Below are positions 16,121-24,515 of a DNA stretch of 42,190 nucleotides, piece by piece (the stretch's first letter is position 1; each line of letters starts with the position of its first letter). The stretch covers positions 1 through 42,190 of the forward strand of contig CANNAV010000021.1 in the NCBI GenBank assembly GCA_947502585.1, given 5' to 3'. Source of the DNA: an uncultured Pseudovibrio sp. (lineage in GTDB: Bacteria; Pseudomonadota; Alphaproteobacteria; Rhizobiales; Stappiaceae). Under the pieces are notes generated by a model. The model saw only the letters and a list, made by a program, of their open reading frames with translations, was not told the origin of the DNA and did not search any database. The position numbers and the translations under genes were made by a program.

Positions 16121-17307
16121 ATGGCAAATAGGAATAGCTATCAACAAGCAAATATGGACCAGGAGATTCAATCACCGCAGTCTGTGATTGTTATCGGAGC
16201 GCTGGTCGCGCTGGCAGGTGTGGCGCTGCTGGGGCTTGAGAACAACGGCTGGCGTGTTTTTGGCGGGGCGCTGACAGGCGCTCTTGCAGGCGTTGCTCTG
16301 TACCATACCAGCTTCGGCTTTACAGCAGCGTGGCGCCGTATTGTAACCCAGCGAAGAGGGCAGGGCCTTCGAGCCCAGTTCGTGCTTATCTCATTGGTTT
16401 GCCTGATAAGTTTCCCACTCCTCCAATACGCACCGTTGGTTTCGTTTTCCCATTCGGTGTTGGAGCAGCTGTTGGAGCGTTCATTTTCGGCATGGGAATG
16501 CAGCTTGGCGGGGGCTGAGGATCAGGCATATTGTTCACGGTCGGAGGCGGGTCTTCACGCATGGTGATCACCCTTGCCTTCTTCATTTTGGGTAGTGTAA
16601 TTGCCACAGCACATCTTCCGTTCTGGAATTCTCTTCCACGATTACCGGCATTTTCACTTGTGCGTGGCTATGGGGTCGTCCCGGCGCTTTTAATCACCAT
16701 TCTGCCACTGGCCGCTTTTGCGATAATTTCGGTTTTTATTGCGAAAAAACAATGGGGTGAGCTTGAAGTGCCCCGCAAAACCACGTCCTTTTTTCAGGGG
16801 CAATGGGGGCATGTTCCAGGTACGTTGATATTGGCGTTGGTTTGTGTACTTACGTTCATCCTATTGCAACGCCCATGGGGCGTTACATCCGGCTTCGCAC
16901 TCTGGGGCGAAAAGTTTTTCTACGCCATTGGCATCCCGGTGGAGACATGGCCTTACTGGCAATGGCAGGCTGGTGCGATCAAAAGATCTGTCTTTGCCGA
17001 TTCCACGTCCGTCATGAACTTCGGCATTGTGCTCGGTGCTATGATTGCAGCCGGGCTGGCCGGAAAATTCAACAGGGTGCAAAAAATTAATCTCACCGAA
17101 GCTGGCACTGCAATCGTCGGCCGCCTCCTGCTCGGTTACGGCGCACGCCTTGCTTATGGGTGCAATATCGGAGCGTATCTGGGGGGGATAACCTCCGGGT
17201 CCATGCATGGATGGCTGTGGCTCGTCTTCGCCTTCGCCGGTTCCATTGTGGGAACCCGTGTCCGCCACCAGCTGGGCATGGATCCTGCCCCTGTTTTTGT
17301 AAAATAG
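16121..17307 (+). pseudogene. YeeE/YedE-family sulfur-compound transporter, frameshift and UGA at the conserved Cys
   Basis: The family forms inner-membrane channels; characterised YeeE takes up thiosulfate through relays of conserved cysteines. The start through FPLLQYAP is in one frame. After a one-base slip near 16430 the protein continues in another frame with GFVFPFGVGAAVGAFIFGMGMQLGGG. At 16516-16518 a TGA sits exactly where the family has Cys in the GGGC-x-SGTLF motif, and SGILFTVGGGSSRM follows in frame to the end at 17307. The C-terminal conserved cysteine survives in LAYGCNIGAY. With both lesions the gene should not make a full protein. Selenocysteine at the UGA is conceivable but the frameshift argues for decay or sequencing error. 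Confidence 0.85.
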
Positions 17308-17420
17308 AAGCCAACTGCCGGAAACGACTAAAACCTGGCCAGTTAAAATCGAAGGAGATTGCACAACTGCCTGTTCAACTCCCGCTTTTAAACTCATTGC
17401 AGTATGAAAAGGATTGAACC

Positions 17421-17945
17421 ATGAAACTCCTGACGGGGATGCTCGGGTTTGTTGGAACATTGATGTTTGTTATGGCCGCTTTTCAACCACCCCAGGCTCA
17501 AATCACGACAAAACAGGCGCAGTCGGGTAAAGTCCTTCCGCGAAATGGTTGGCGTGTTGTTGAAACCACCATGGCGACTGATGAGCTGCTGGATTCTTTG
17601 AAGAAGGCCATTCATGCAGAAGCCATGCAGGTTGTCAGCATGGCCAGTGCCTCAGGCGGAGCCAGGGCAAATGGCTTTGAGATTCCCGGCAATTATGTGA
17701 TCGGCGTTTTCCGTAATGACTTTGCCAGACGTATGCTGGCCGCGAGTGTACAGGCTGGCATTGAAGCGCCAATCAGATTTTATCTGACAGAAAATCGTCA
17801 GGGCTTCGCGACGCTGTCATGGAAGACCCCTGGTTTTGTCTTTGAGCCTTATCGTGGGACAGCCTCGGAGGATCTGATCTCGCTGGGCGAAGAGCTGGAT
17901 GTGATCTTCCAGCGGATCGCAGACCGTGCCACAGGCAATACCTGA
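17421..17945 (+). CDS. Exported DUF302-domain protein
   Basis: 174 residues. Residues 1-26 look like a signal peptide or membrane anchor (hydrophobic GMLGFVGTLMFVMAAF then a polar QPPQAQ region). The DUF302 domain follows from about 45: ELLDSLKKAIHAEAMQVV, then FEIPGNYVIGVFRNDFARRML and IEAPIRFYLTEN. DUF302 function is unknown; the domain is often near sulfur or metal-transport genes. It sits 113 bases after the yeeE remnant on the same strand and was probably in one operon with it. AAGGATTGAACC precedes the ATG with a fair ribosome site. Confidence 0.8.
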   Translation: MKLLTGMLGFVGTLMFVMAAFQPPQAQITTKQAQSGKVLPRNGWRVVETTMATDELLDSLKKAIHAEAMQVVSMASASGGARANGFEIPGNYVIGVFRNDFARRMLAASVQAGIEAPIRFYLTENRQGFATLSWKTPGFVFEPYRGTASEDLISLGEELDVIFQRIADRATGNT

Positions 17946-18002
17946 AGCACTTTTCTGAATCTTGAATAACGAGAATGTCACCTTTTCTGTGAAACGTCTG
18001 CA

Positions 18003-18055
18003 GGACAACAACGCATCATGGATACACCTCCCCATTCCATGAGGTGTTGTTGTTC
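18003..18055 (+). repeat. Long imperfect inverted repeat after the DUF302 gene
   Basis: A 20-base left arm (18003-18022) pairs with 18036-18055 around a 13-base loop. Both arms contain ACAACAAC/GTTGTTGT outside and TCATGGA/TCCATGA inside; 17 of 20 positions are perfect pairs, with G-U at one more. It lies 58 bases past the stop at 17945. It could be a strong terminator-like hairpin for the upstream unit, although only a weak T-rich tail (GTTGTTGTTC) follows, or the relic of a small mobile element. Confidence 0.7.
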
Positions 18056-18148
18056 ATTGCAGAGGCACCGAGGCGGTGTAAAGCAGCTCCTCCCATGCCG
18101 AATTTATACGAGGGAGTTGCAGCCCGAATTGATTAATCTCGTATGCCC

Positions 18149-18811
18149 TTACCGCTCTTCTTCTTCTGCCAGATAGCGTTCCAGTTTGATCTGGTTGGCG
18201 ACTTTGATGTCGCGGCCACGTTTCTCGACCAGGCCGTGCTCGATGAGCTGGCTGACAGCGCGGCGGTAGACGCGCTCTGAGCAGCCGAAGCGTTCGGCTT
18301 CGCGGAAGACGCGCTCAAACTGGATTGGTGGCCTGTGGCCGAGTTCACGGAGCAGCAGGTCTTTGGCAATGTTGTAGGCCAGCGGGTACATAAAGTGCGA
18401 GGTGACCCGGTCCATCACGCCCTGATAGGTGTCGGCCAGACATTGACTGAGCCAGATACCCACATGGGGGTGTTGCACCAAAAGAGCTTCCAGCGCTGCA
18501 ATTGGGATTAACCGCACGCTGACCGGGCCATCGCAGCGGATGTCGAACTGAATTGGTTTGCCCGTCAGAAATTCAATCTCGCCATACAGGCGGTCTTCAA
18601 TATTAAATCTGCCATGACTGAAGCGTCGTCCATTGCTTGCGGTATAACTCACCGTGCAGAAGCCATCCTCGATCCAGTACAGGTGTTCAAGGTTTTGGCC
18701 TTGCCGAAGGAGGTAATCTCCGGGCTCCATATGGCGTAGAAGAAACGGACTGGTTCTGATCCATTCCAATACTTCCTTATGTCCAATGTCTGCGAGTGAT
18801 TTAATTTTCAT
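18149..18811 (-). CDS. CRP/FNR-family regulator, YeiL-like
   Basis: 220 residues: a cyclic-nucleotide-binding-type beta roll (about 20-125) including PGDYLLRQGQNLEHLYWIEDG and RLYGEIEFLTGKPIQ, a dimerisation helix (about 130-150), and a C-terminal winged helix-turn-helix (about 160-210) with CSERVYRRAVSQLIEHGLVEKRG. It resembles E. coli YeiL, which stands next to nucleoside genes; here it diverges from purine nucleoside phosphorylase. It lacks the N-terminal FNR cluster cysteines. Regulation of deoD is an inference from position; an imperfect dyad lies in the shared 96-base gap. Confidence 0.8.
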   Translation of the reverse strand: MKIKSLADIGHKEVLEWIRTSPFLLRHMEPGDYLLRQGQNLEHLYWIEDGFCTVSYTASNGRRFSHGRFNIEDRLYGEIEFLTGKPIQFDIRCDGPVSVRLIPIAALEALLVQHPHVGIWLSQCLADTYQGVMDRVTSHFMYPLAYNIAKDLLLRELGHRPPIQFERVFREAERFGCSERVYRRAVSQLIEHGLVEKRGRDIKVANQIKLERYLAEEEER

Positions 18812-18837
18812 TTTCGCATTTTTTAATTCACAGATAC

Positions 18838-18849
18838 GGACAATCGTCC
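18838..18849. promoter_or_regulatory. Candidate operator dyad between yeiL-like gene and deoD
   Basis: GGAC-AATC-GTCC is a perfect four-base-arm dyad in the middle of the divergent gap. Short enough to arise by chance, but the position is right for a site bound by the adjacent CRP/FNR-type regulator. Confidence 0.3.
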
Positions 18850-18907
18850 TGTTTTTGAACCGAAGAATTTTCTACCGTTCTCGTTGCAAGTTGCATAGGA
18901 GAATCTG

Positions 18908-19636
18908 ATGACGCCGCATATCAACGCCCAGGCAGGAGACTTTGCTGAAACAGTCCTCATGCCGGGCGACCCGCTTCGCGCAAAGTATATTGCAGAAACC
19001 TATCTGGAAAATGTACGCGAAGTAACCAACGTGCGTAATGTGCTCGGTTTTACTGGTGAATACAAGGGTAAGCCAGTCTCAGTTATGGCACATGGTATGG
19101 GCATGCCATCCATTTCAATCTATGCACATGAGCTGATCAACTTTTACGGCGTAAAAAAACTCATTCGCATAGGTAGCTGCGGCGGTGTTGATGAAGAGCT
19201 GAAACTGCGTGACCTTATCGTCGCGACAAGCGCCAGCACCGACACTGCAATGATCCGCGATCGCTTTGCCGGCTACGATTATGCTGGCGCACCTGACTTT
19301 GAGTTGCTGAAGGCATGCTCTGACGCTGCTGATGGTCTGGGCCTGTCACCGCGTTTTGGTAATATCCTCTCAGGTGACCTTTTTTACGGTTCCAACCCTG
19401 CTCTGCTGCCAGCTATGCAGAAAATGGGTGTGCTGGCCGTTGAGATGGAAGCAGCTGCATTATTTGCGATTGCTGCGGAATTCCGCGTGAAAGCCCTGTG
19501 TGTACTGACCGTTTCCGATCACCTGATCACAGCTGAGGAAATCTCCTCTGAAGAACGCCAGAGCAGCTTCAGCCAGATGATGGAGCTGGCTCTGGAAACT
19601 GCATATGCAACAACACGAGAAATGACTGCGGCATAA
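18908..19636 (+). CDS. deoD: Purine nucleoside phosphorylase, DeoD type
   Basis: Splits purine nucleosides with phosphate into free base and ribose-1-phosphate. 242 residues, the usual hexameric PNP length. Landmarks are MPGDPLRAKYIAETYL with the phosphate-binding Gly and Arg, GMGMPSISIYAHELI, RIGSCGG, EMEAAALF around the ribose-binding Met-Glu, and LTVSDHL with the catalytic Asp. TAGGAG lies eight bases before the ATG. It is followed after five bases by the small membrane protein and then a terminator. It supplies bases to guanine deaminase and other salvage enzymes. Confidence 0.96.
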   Translation: MTPHINAQAGDFAETVLMPGDPLRAKYIAETYLENVREVTNVRNVLGFTGEYKGKPVSVMAHGMGMPSISIYAHELINFYGVKKLIRIGSCGGVDEELKLRDLIVATSASTDTAMIRDRFAGYDYAGAPDFELLKACSDAADGLGLSPRFGNILSGDLFYGSNPALLPAMQKMGVLAVEMEAAALFAIAAEFRVKALCVLTVSDHLITAEEISSEERQSSFSQMMELALETAYATTREMTAA

Positions 19637-19641
19637 AGAAC

Positions 19642-19875
19642 ATGGAACTTATAGGCTATCTGGCTTCAGTCGCTGTGATGACTTCCCTCCTGATGGGTAA
19701 CGTCATGAGGCTTCGTGCGATCAATTTGGTGGGCTGTATCCTGTTCACCATCTATGGTGTTGCAGTTGAGGCTTATCCGGTTGTCTTTCTCAACAGCGTG
19801 TGCGTGTTCATCAACATTTACCACTTGGCAAAATTGAGGAGGCAGCAACAAGCACTTATGCCAGCAGAAGCGTAA
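19642..19875 (+). CDS. Small YgjV-like inner-membrane protein
   Basis: 77 residues with two or three hydrophobic helices: residues 3-20, 27-45 and 47-63, then a basic and polar tail. The pattern ELIGYLASVAVMTSLLMGNVMRLRAINLVGCILFTIYG matches the small YgjV-type membrane family, whose function is not known. It begins five bases after the deoD stop with no strong ribosome site of its own, so translation is probably coupled to deoD. A nucleoside-related role is possible only from context. Confidence 0.75.
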   Translation: MELIGYLASVAVMTSLLMGNVMRLRAINLVGCILFTIYGVAVEAYPVVFLNSVCVFINIYHLAKLRRQQQALMPAEA

Positions 19876-19914
19876 GATTCCCGCCCCCGTCAAGTCCGGG
19901 TAAGTGTAAACCTG

Positions 19915-19947
19915 AGAACCCTGAGCGCGCGCTTAGGGTTCTTTTTT
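19915..19947 (+). terminator. Intrinsic terminator after deoD unit
   Basis: AGAACCCTGAGCG pairs with CGCTTAGGGTTCT (19930-19942), 13 pairs with one G-U and a very short loop, followed by TTTTTT (19942-19947). Confidence 0.9.
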
Positions 19948-19981
19948 CTCTGCATTCCTACGGATGCAATCAGCCGGGTTG

Positions 19982-20068
19982 TTACGCTGCCAGGATGGGC
20001 TTGTGGTGCATCTCACCACGTTCTGCAGCGGGCATGCCGATGATGCGACCCTGCATGGAGAGTGTCAT
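19982..20068 (-). other. Possible 28-codon small ORF or gene remnant
   Basis: An ATG frame reads MTLSMQGRIIGMPAAERGEM and ends HHKPILAA. It looks protein-like but has no ribosome site, and I recognise no family. It could be the last residues of a lost gene downstream of the Lrp regulator. Apart from it, 19950-20210 holds nothing I can name. Confidence 0.25.
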
Positions 20069-20210
20069 TAGCACACGTCTCGATCATTTACATACTTACA
20101 GCGCACTCTGACATCTTTGACGGAGCGAAGGTGTGCTCATGCTGATCAACAGTAACGGGAAAGAACCAGTGTGTTCCCTTCGCGGGGCTTTGGCTCAGAT
20201 GCTGAGCGAC

Positions 20211-20663
20211 CTAATCCAGCATTACGTTGCGGCGGGCTTCGTTGGTGCGTTTGGTGGAGAGGAGAAGATTGGTCTCACTGGCTGAGATACCGTCGATCAG
20301 ACGGATACGACGCAGAATATCATCGAAGTGGGAAAGCGTGTCAGTTCCCAGCTCCAGGATCAGGTCCCACTTACCGTTTGTTGTGTGCAAGGCGGAAACC
20401 TCGGTCATCTTGTTGAGGTGATTGACAATGCGCTGGGTGCCCTTGCCCTCGATCTCAATCATCATAATGCCCCGGACAGGTTGCTCAAAGACATCGCCCC
20501 GCAGCACGACCGTGTAGCCGAGAATGTCGCCGAGGGATTTCAAACGCTCCATTCGCGAGCGCACAGTCGAGCGTGAGATCTTTAGCTCAAGGGCCAGATC
20601 AGAAACACTCGCACGCGCATTTCTACGTAGGATCGCGATAATTTTTTGATCTATTCCATCCAA
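20211..20663 (-). CDS. Lrp/AsnC-family transcriptional regulator
   Basis: 150 residues. The N-terminal winged helix (about 1-60) has DQKIIAILRRNARASVSDLA and the recognition helix KISRSTVRSRMERL; a RAM ligand-sensing domain (about 65-145) contains VSALHTTNGKWDLILELGT. It is divergent from the arginase and ornithine cyclodeaminase genes, and Lrp-type regulators commonly sense the amino acid whose catabolic genes lie opposite. Control by arginine or ornithine is therefore likely but unproven. Two dyads lie just upstream of its own start, consistent with autoregulation. Confidence 0.9.
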   Translation of the reverse strand: MDGIDQKIIAILRRNARASVSDLALELKISRSTVRSRMERLKSLGDILGYTVVLRGDVFEQPVRGIMMIEIEGKGTQRIVNHLNKMTEVSALHTTNGKWDLILELGTDTLSHFDDILRRIRLIDGISASETNLLLSTKRTNEARRNVMLD

Positions 20664-20668
20664 ACTGC

Positions 20669-20702
20669 GTAATCCTGATTACCAAACTGGTCAATAAGAC
20701 CA
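20669..20702. promoter_or_regulatory. Two palindromes in the lrp-arginase gap
   Basis: GTAATC-CT-GATTAC (20669-20682) and TGGTC-AATAA-GACCA (20688-20702) are both perfect dyads, five bases apart, between the regulator start at 20663 and the arginase start at 20783. They are good candidate sites for the adjacent Lrp/AsnC protein, which binds as dimers on adjacent sites. The first lies five bases from the regulator's start codon. Confidence 0.55.
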
Positions 20703-20782
20703 CCATTTTGATCACAATGCCAGCTTTTTACCGCCATTTCTACAGGGATAATAGCCTAATAGGATTTAATCAGGAAGTTGGA

Positions 20783-21709
20783 ATGAAGAAAGCCGTTGTG
20801 CTCATCGGAGCGCCTGTACAGACAGGAACCAACATTCCGGGCTGCTTGATGGGACCGGATGCTCTGCGAACTGCCGGACTGCAAGACTCTCTGGAAGCAC
20901 TGGGCTACTCCGTTACAGACCGGGGCAATATTTTACCAGAGGCAAGCCGGAACCGGGTTCATTTCAACAGCGCTGTCCACCATTTGAGTGAGACAATCAG
21001 CTGGACTGAGAAGCTACATGACGTTGCTCTGGCAGAAATCCGTGAAGGTCATTTGCCTGTCTTCCTTGGCGGTGACCATTCGATGGCAGCAGGAACTGTC
21101 AGCGGTATCGCTCATGCGGCTGAAGAAGCTGGCGAAGAGCAGTTTGTGCTTTGGCTGGATGCACATCCTGATCTTCATAATCTCAGCACGACGGCCAGCG
21201 GCAATCTGCATGGCACGCCCGCCGCTTACTTTTGTGGTCTCTCCGGTTTTGAGGGGTATTATCCGGAGCTGAGCACATCGGTCAGGCCAGAAAATATCTG
21301 CATGATGGGCCTGAGGTCCGTCGACAATGCAGAGCGGGCTGCCTTGCAGAGAACCGGCATTGAGACTTACGACATGCGCCGGATTGATGAGAACGGTGTG
21401 GCCAGGCCGATCAAGGCGTTTTTGGAACGTGTGAAGGCTGCCAATGGTCGTCTGCACCTGAGCTTTGATGTTGACTTTCTGGACCCGGACATTGCACCAG
21501 CAGTTGGCACAACTGTTCCGGGAGGGGCGACTTTTCGTGAAGCGCATCTTATTATGGAGATGCTCTGCGACAGCCAGTTAGTCACCTCGGTCGAGCTGGT
21601 AGAGCTGAACCCGTTTCTGGATGTGCGTGGCCGGACAGCGATTTTGATGGCAGATCTCGTTTCCAGCTTGTTTGGCAAGCAGGTGCTGGACCAGCCAAAC
21701 CGCGCCTGA
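20783..21709 (+). CDS. Arginase
   Basis: Hydrolyses arginine to ornithine and urea. I place the start at 20783, after AGGAAGTTGGA; a longer frame from 20708 adds 25 residues covering the regulatory gap. The 308-residue protein carries the binuclear manganese site: His99 in GGDHS, Asp126, His128 and Asp130 in DAHPD, Asp229 and Asp231 in SFDVDFLDP, and His143 in SGNLHGTP at the position of the catalytic histidine. This retention of HGTP favours arginase over agmatinase. Ornithine cyclodeaminase follows after 36 bases, giving arginine-to-proline conversion. Confidence 0.92.
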   Translation: MKKAVVLIGAPVQTGTNIPGCLMGPDALRTAGLQDSLEALGYSVTDRGNILPEASRNRVHFNSAVHHLSETISWTEKLHDVALAEIREGHLPVFLGGDHSMAAGTVSGIAHAAEEAGEEQFVLWLDAHPDLHNLSTTASGNLHGTPAAYFCGLSGFEGYYPELSTSVRPENICMMGLRSVDNAERAALQRTGIETYDMRRIDENGVARPIKAFLERVKAANGRLHLSFDVDFLDPDIAPAVGTTVPGGATFREAHLIMEMLCDSQLVTSVELVELNPFLDVRGRTAILMADLVSSLFGKQVLDQPNRA

Positions 21710-21745
21710 CCTCATGCACCACAATAAAACACCAGGAAATCCCAT

Positions 21746-22774
21746 ATGGTCCAGTTCGTAAGCGTCTCTAAAATTTTGGATTTGGTCAACAAGCACGGTG
21801 TCGAGACTGTTTTAAAAGGCATGACCGAGTATGTGGAGGAAGATTACCGCCGCTGGTCTTTGTTTGACAAAACACCTCGCATCGCGAGCCATTCCAAAGT
21901 TGGTGTTATCGAACTGATGCCAACCAGTGACGGGGAGCTGTACAGCTTCAAGTATGTGAACGGTCATCCAAAGAACACCAAAGAAGGTAAGCAGACTGTG
22001 ACTGCGTTCGGCATGCTTGCTGATGTGGACACGGGCTACCCGTTCTTCCTTTCCGAGATGACTGTTCTGACCGCACTGCGTACTGCTGCGACTTCCGTTA
22101 TGGCAGCGAGGCATCTAGCGCGCACAGATTCCAAAACCATGGCGATCATCGGCAATGGCGCTCAATCCGAGTTTCAGGCGCTCGCGTTCAAAGCCGTGAT
22201 GGGCATTACCAGCTTGCGCCTGTTTGATACGGATGCGGAAGCAACTGAGAAATGCGCGGCAAACCTTGACGGCAAAGGCTTTACCATCATCATCTGCCGT
22301 AGCCCTGAAGAAGCCGTAACCGGTGCGGACATCATCACCACAGTGACGGCTGATAAGCAAAAGGCCACCATTTTGACCGACAACATGGTTGGGGCTGGTG
22401 TGCACCTCAACGCGATTGGCGGTGATTGCCCTGGAAAGACCGAGTTGCACAAGGACATTCTGCTGCGTTCCAAAATCTTTGTTGAATATCCGGAGCAGAC
22501 CCGTATTGAGGGTGAAATTCAGCAGCTGGACTATGACTATCCGGTTGTTGAACTTTGGGAGGTGATTACAGGCGCTGCCGAGGGGCGCACCACAGAGCGT
22601 GACATCACCCTGTTCGACTCCGTTGGCTTTGCCATCGAGGATTTTTCCGGCCTGCGCTACATCTATGACCTGGTGAAGCAGGAGGAAACCATTCAGGAGC
22701 TGGAGATAGTTGCTGAACCGGCTGATCCACGTAATCTCTTCGGCCTTTTAGAAGTTAAACAAGCCGCCCAGTAA
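21746..22774 (+). CDS. Ornithine cyclodeaminase
   Basis: Converts ornithine to proline and ammonia with NAD. 342 residues of the OCD/mu-crystallin family, with the LRTAATSVMAARHLAR helix and the nucleotide-binding IIGNGAQSEFQALAF near residue 134, plus the NAIGGDCPGKTEL segment (about 223) holding the catalytic Asp of bacterial OCDs. The GDCPGKTEL form and arginase partner make ornithine the likely substrate. It shares an operon with arginase and is followed by a terminator. Confidence 0.92.
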   Translation: MVQFVSVSKILDLVNKHGVETVLKGMTEYVEEDYRRWSLFDKTPRIASHSKVGVIELMPTSDGELYSFKYVNGHPKNTKEGKQTVTAFGMLADVDTGYPFFLSEMTVLTALRTAATSVMAARHLARTDSKTMAIIGNGAQSEFQALAFKAVMGITSLRLFDTDAEATEKCAANLDGKGFTIIICRSPEEAVTGADIITTVTADKQKATILTDNMVGAGVHLNAIGGDCPGKTELHKDILLRSKIFVEYPEQTRIEGEIQQLDYDYPVVELWEVITGAAEGRTTERDITLFDSVGFAIEDFSGLRYIYDLVKQEETIQELEIVAEPADPRNLFGLLEVKQAAQ

Positions 22775-22817
22775 GAACAGCGATATTGTTAACTTTTCCC
22801 TTGCCCGGGGTTTGGAG

Positions 22818-22850
22818 GCGTCTGCCCACCTGGCAGGCGCTTCTTATTTT
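22818..22850 (+). terminator. Intrinsic terminator after ornithine cyclodeaminase
   Basis: GCGTCTGCC (22818-22826) pairs with GGCAGGCGC (22832-22840), nine pairs with one G-U, followed by TTCTTATTTT. Confidence 0.85.
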
Positions 22851-23155
22851 GTAGACTGTGCACCGCTGCTGTCTGGATCGAGCTGTGCAAAATGGAGGTC
22901 TTGAAACACTGTCGAACCCGGAATTCTGTCTTTTTCGGTCGTTGCAATTTCTCTGGTGTACTTCTGTGCGACCCGCTCATTTAACTGTCAAGGGTATCCA
23001 AAAAGAAATTTATCCCCTCGTCCAGTACAGAAGGGCAGCTACACAAACGCTTGCCAACTCTGCCTCGACAGTAAATCGCATCACTTCTCTACTCCGCAGA
23101 GTGCTGCGGGACGAAAGATCGCAGGAAAAACGCATTCAACGCAAATGAACGCACA
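22851..23155. other. Intergenic stretch without a recognised gene
   Basis: About 305 bases between the terminator and the end of the converging cytosine deaminase gene. A 96-codon plus-strand frame (22858-23148) with a basic C-terminus matches nothing I know and lacks a ribosome site, so I do not call it a gene. Confidence 0.5.
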
Positions 23156-24490
23156 TTACAACGCAAGTGTGGTTTTTGGGGCGTTCTCCCCGTTTTGACT
23201 GGTGTGATTTGGGGAGTAATCCGCAGCATTCACAGTTTTTGGGCGACCCGGCAGCGAGAGCCTGGCGATGCGCGGGGCAGTTTCGGCGAGGACCTTACCG
23301 CGGCGGACCACAGCGAGGCGGGTTGCCTTCATGCGGATGGCCTCTATGGCATCTTCGGCCTGCAGCAGCACGAAGTCCGCATTGCTGCCAACTTTGACAC
23401 CGTAGCCTTCCAGCCCCATGATCTTTGCGGAGTTGGTGGTGATCGCTTCGAAACAATAGCGAATGTCATCACGGCTGGAGAGCTGGCCTGCGTGCAAGCC
23501 CATGCCTGCCACTTCCAGCATGTCGGCGTTGCCCAGCGAGTACCAGGGATCCATCACGCAATCATGCCCGAAGCCAACGGTGATGCCGTACTCGCGCATC
23601 TCGCGCACACGGGTTTGACCACGACGTTTCGGGTAGGTGTCGTGACGCCCCTGAAGCATGATGTTGATCAGTGGGTTAGCAATGGCGCAGACATCGGCTT
23701 CAGCCATCAGAGGCAGCAGTTTGGAGACGTAATAATTATCCATTGAATGCATGGAGGTGAGGTGTGATCCGGTCACTTTGCCCTGCAAGCCCAGGCGCCG
23801 GGTCTCAAAGGTCAGTGCCTCAATGTGGCGGGAGAGCGGGTCGTCGGATTCATCGCAATGCATATCAACACGCAGGCCGCGTTTGGCGGCGATCTCCATG
23901 AGCGCCTTCACTGAACGGTCACCCTCTTCCATAGTGCGCTCAAAGTGCGGAATGCCGCCGACCACATCCACGCCCATATCCAATGCACGGAGCAGGTTGT
24001 TTTCTGCTGCTGGAGAACGGTAGAAGCCGTCCTGAGGGAAGGCGACCAGTTGCAAATCGATATAGGGCGCAATGCGTTGCCTGACATCCAGCAGGGCTTC
24101 CACGCCGAGCAGGCGGTCATCACACACATCCACGTGTGTTCTGATGGCCAGCAGACCCTGAGAGACCGCCAGGTCACAATAACGCAGTGCACGTTCGACA
24201 ACCGCATCGATGGTGAGCCGTGGCTTCAGCTCACCCCAGAGGCTTATGCCTTCCAGCAGAGTGCCGCTCTCGTTCATTCTCGGCAGACCAAGGGAAAGGG
24301 TAGCGTCCATATGGAAATGCGGATCAACAAAAGGTGCTGAAACCAACTGGCCCTGTGCGTCAATAACCCGCCCTGCTTCTGCGGTGATGTTTTTTTCAAT
24401 CGCTGTGATTACGCCGCCGTTAACCGCGATATCGACTCCGGTCTCACCGGTGGTCAAAGTTGAGTTTTTTACAAGGAGGTCCAGAGACAT
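23156..24490 (-). CDS. Cytosine deaminase-type amidohydrolase
   Basis: 444 residues. Metal ligands of the CodA family are present: His58 and His60 in DPHFHMD, His211 with catalytic Glu214 in DMHCDES, His243 in SHLTSMHS, and Asp310 in GHDCVMDPW. This pattern fits cytosine deaminase, which makes uracil and ammonia, though close relatives act on isoguanine, creatinine or triazines. The start at 24490 gives the normal SLDLLVKNSTL opening; a longer frame to 24553 would run into the permease gene. It is the last gene of the nucleoside-import operon, 25 bases after the permease, which supports a nucleobase substrate. Confidence 0.85.
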   Translation of the reverse strand: MSLDLLVKNSTLTTGETGVDIAVNGGVITAIEKNITAEAGRVIDAQGQLVSAPFVDPHFHMDATLSLGLPRMNESGTLLEGISLWGELKPRLTIDAVVERALRYCDLAVSQGLLAIRTHVDVCDDRLLGVEALLDVRQRIAPYIDLQLVAFPQDGFYRSPAAENNLLRALDMGVDVVGGIPHFERTMEEGDRSVKALMEIAAKRGLRVDMHCDESDDPLSRHIEALTFETRRLGLQGKVTGSHLTSMHSMDNYYVSKLLPLMAEADVCAIANPLINIMLQGRHDTYPKRRGQTRVREMREYGITVGFGHDCVMDPWYSLGNADMLEVAGMGLHAGQLSSRDDIRYCFEAITTNSAKIMGLEGYGVKVGSNADFVLLQAEDAIEAIRMKATRLAVVRRGKVLAETAPRIARLSLPGRPKTVNAADYSPNHTSQNGENAPKTTLAL

Positions 24491-24515
24491 GGGTGTAGCC
24501 TTTCTTGCTTTTAGC

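Noticed and set aside
16516-16560. SECIS element after the YeeE UGA
   Set aside because: No stable stem with a suitable apical loop could be drawn at the usual distance; the bases are fully explained by coding for the conserved protein motif.
18133-18369. A serine-rich minus-strand frame overlapping the YeiL-like gene
   Set aside because: It is an alternate frame of the regulator's C-terminal coding region; low-complexity composition reveals the overlap.
22858-23148. A 96-codon plus-strand frame after the arginine operon
   Set aside because: It begins right at the terminator tail with no promoter or ribosome site and has no recognisable domain.
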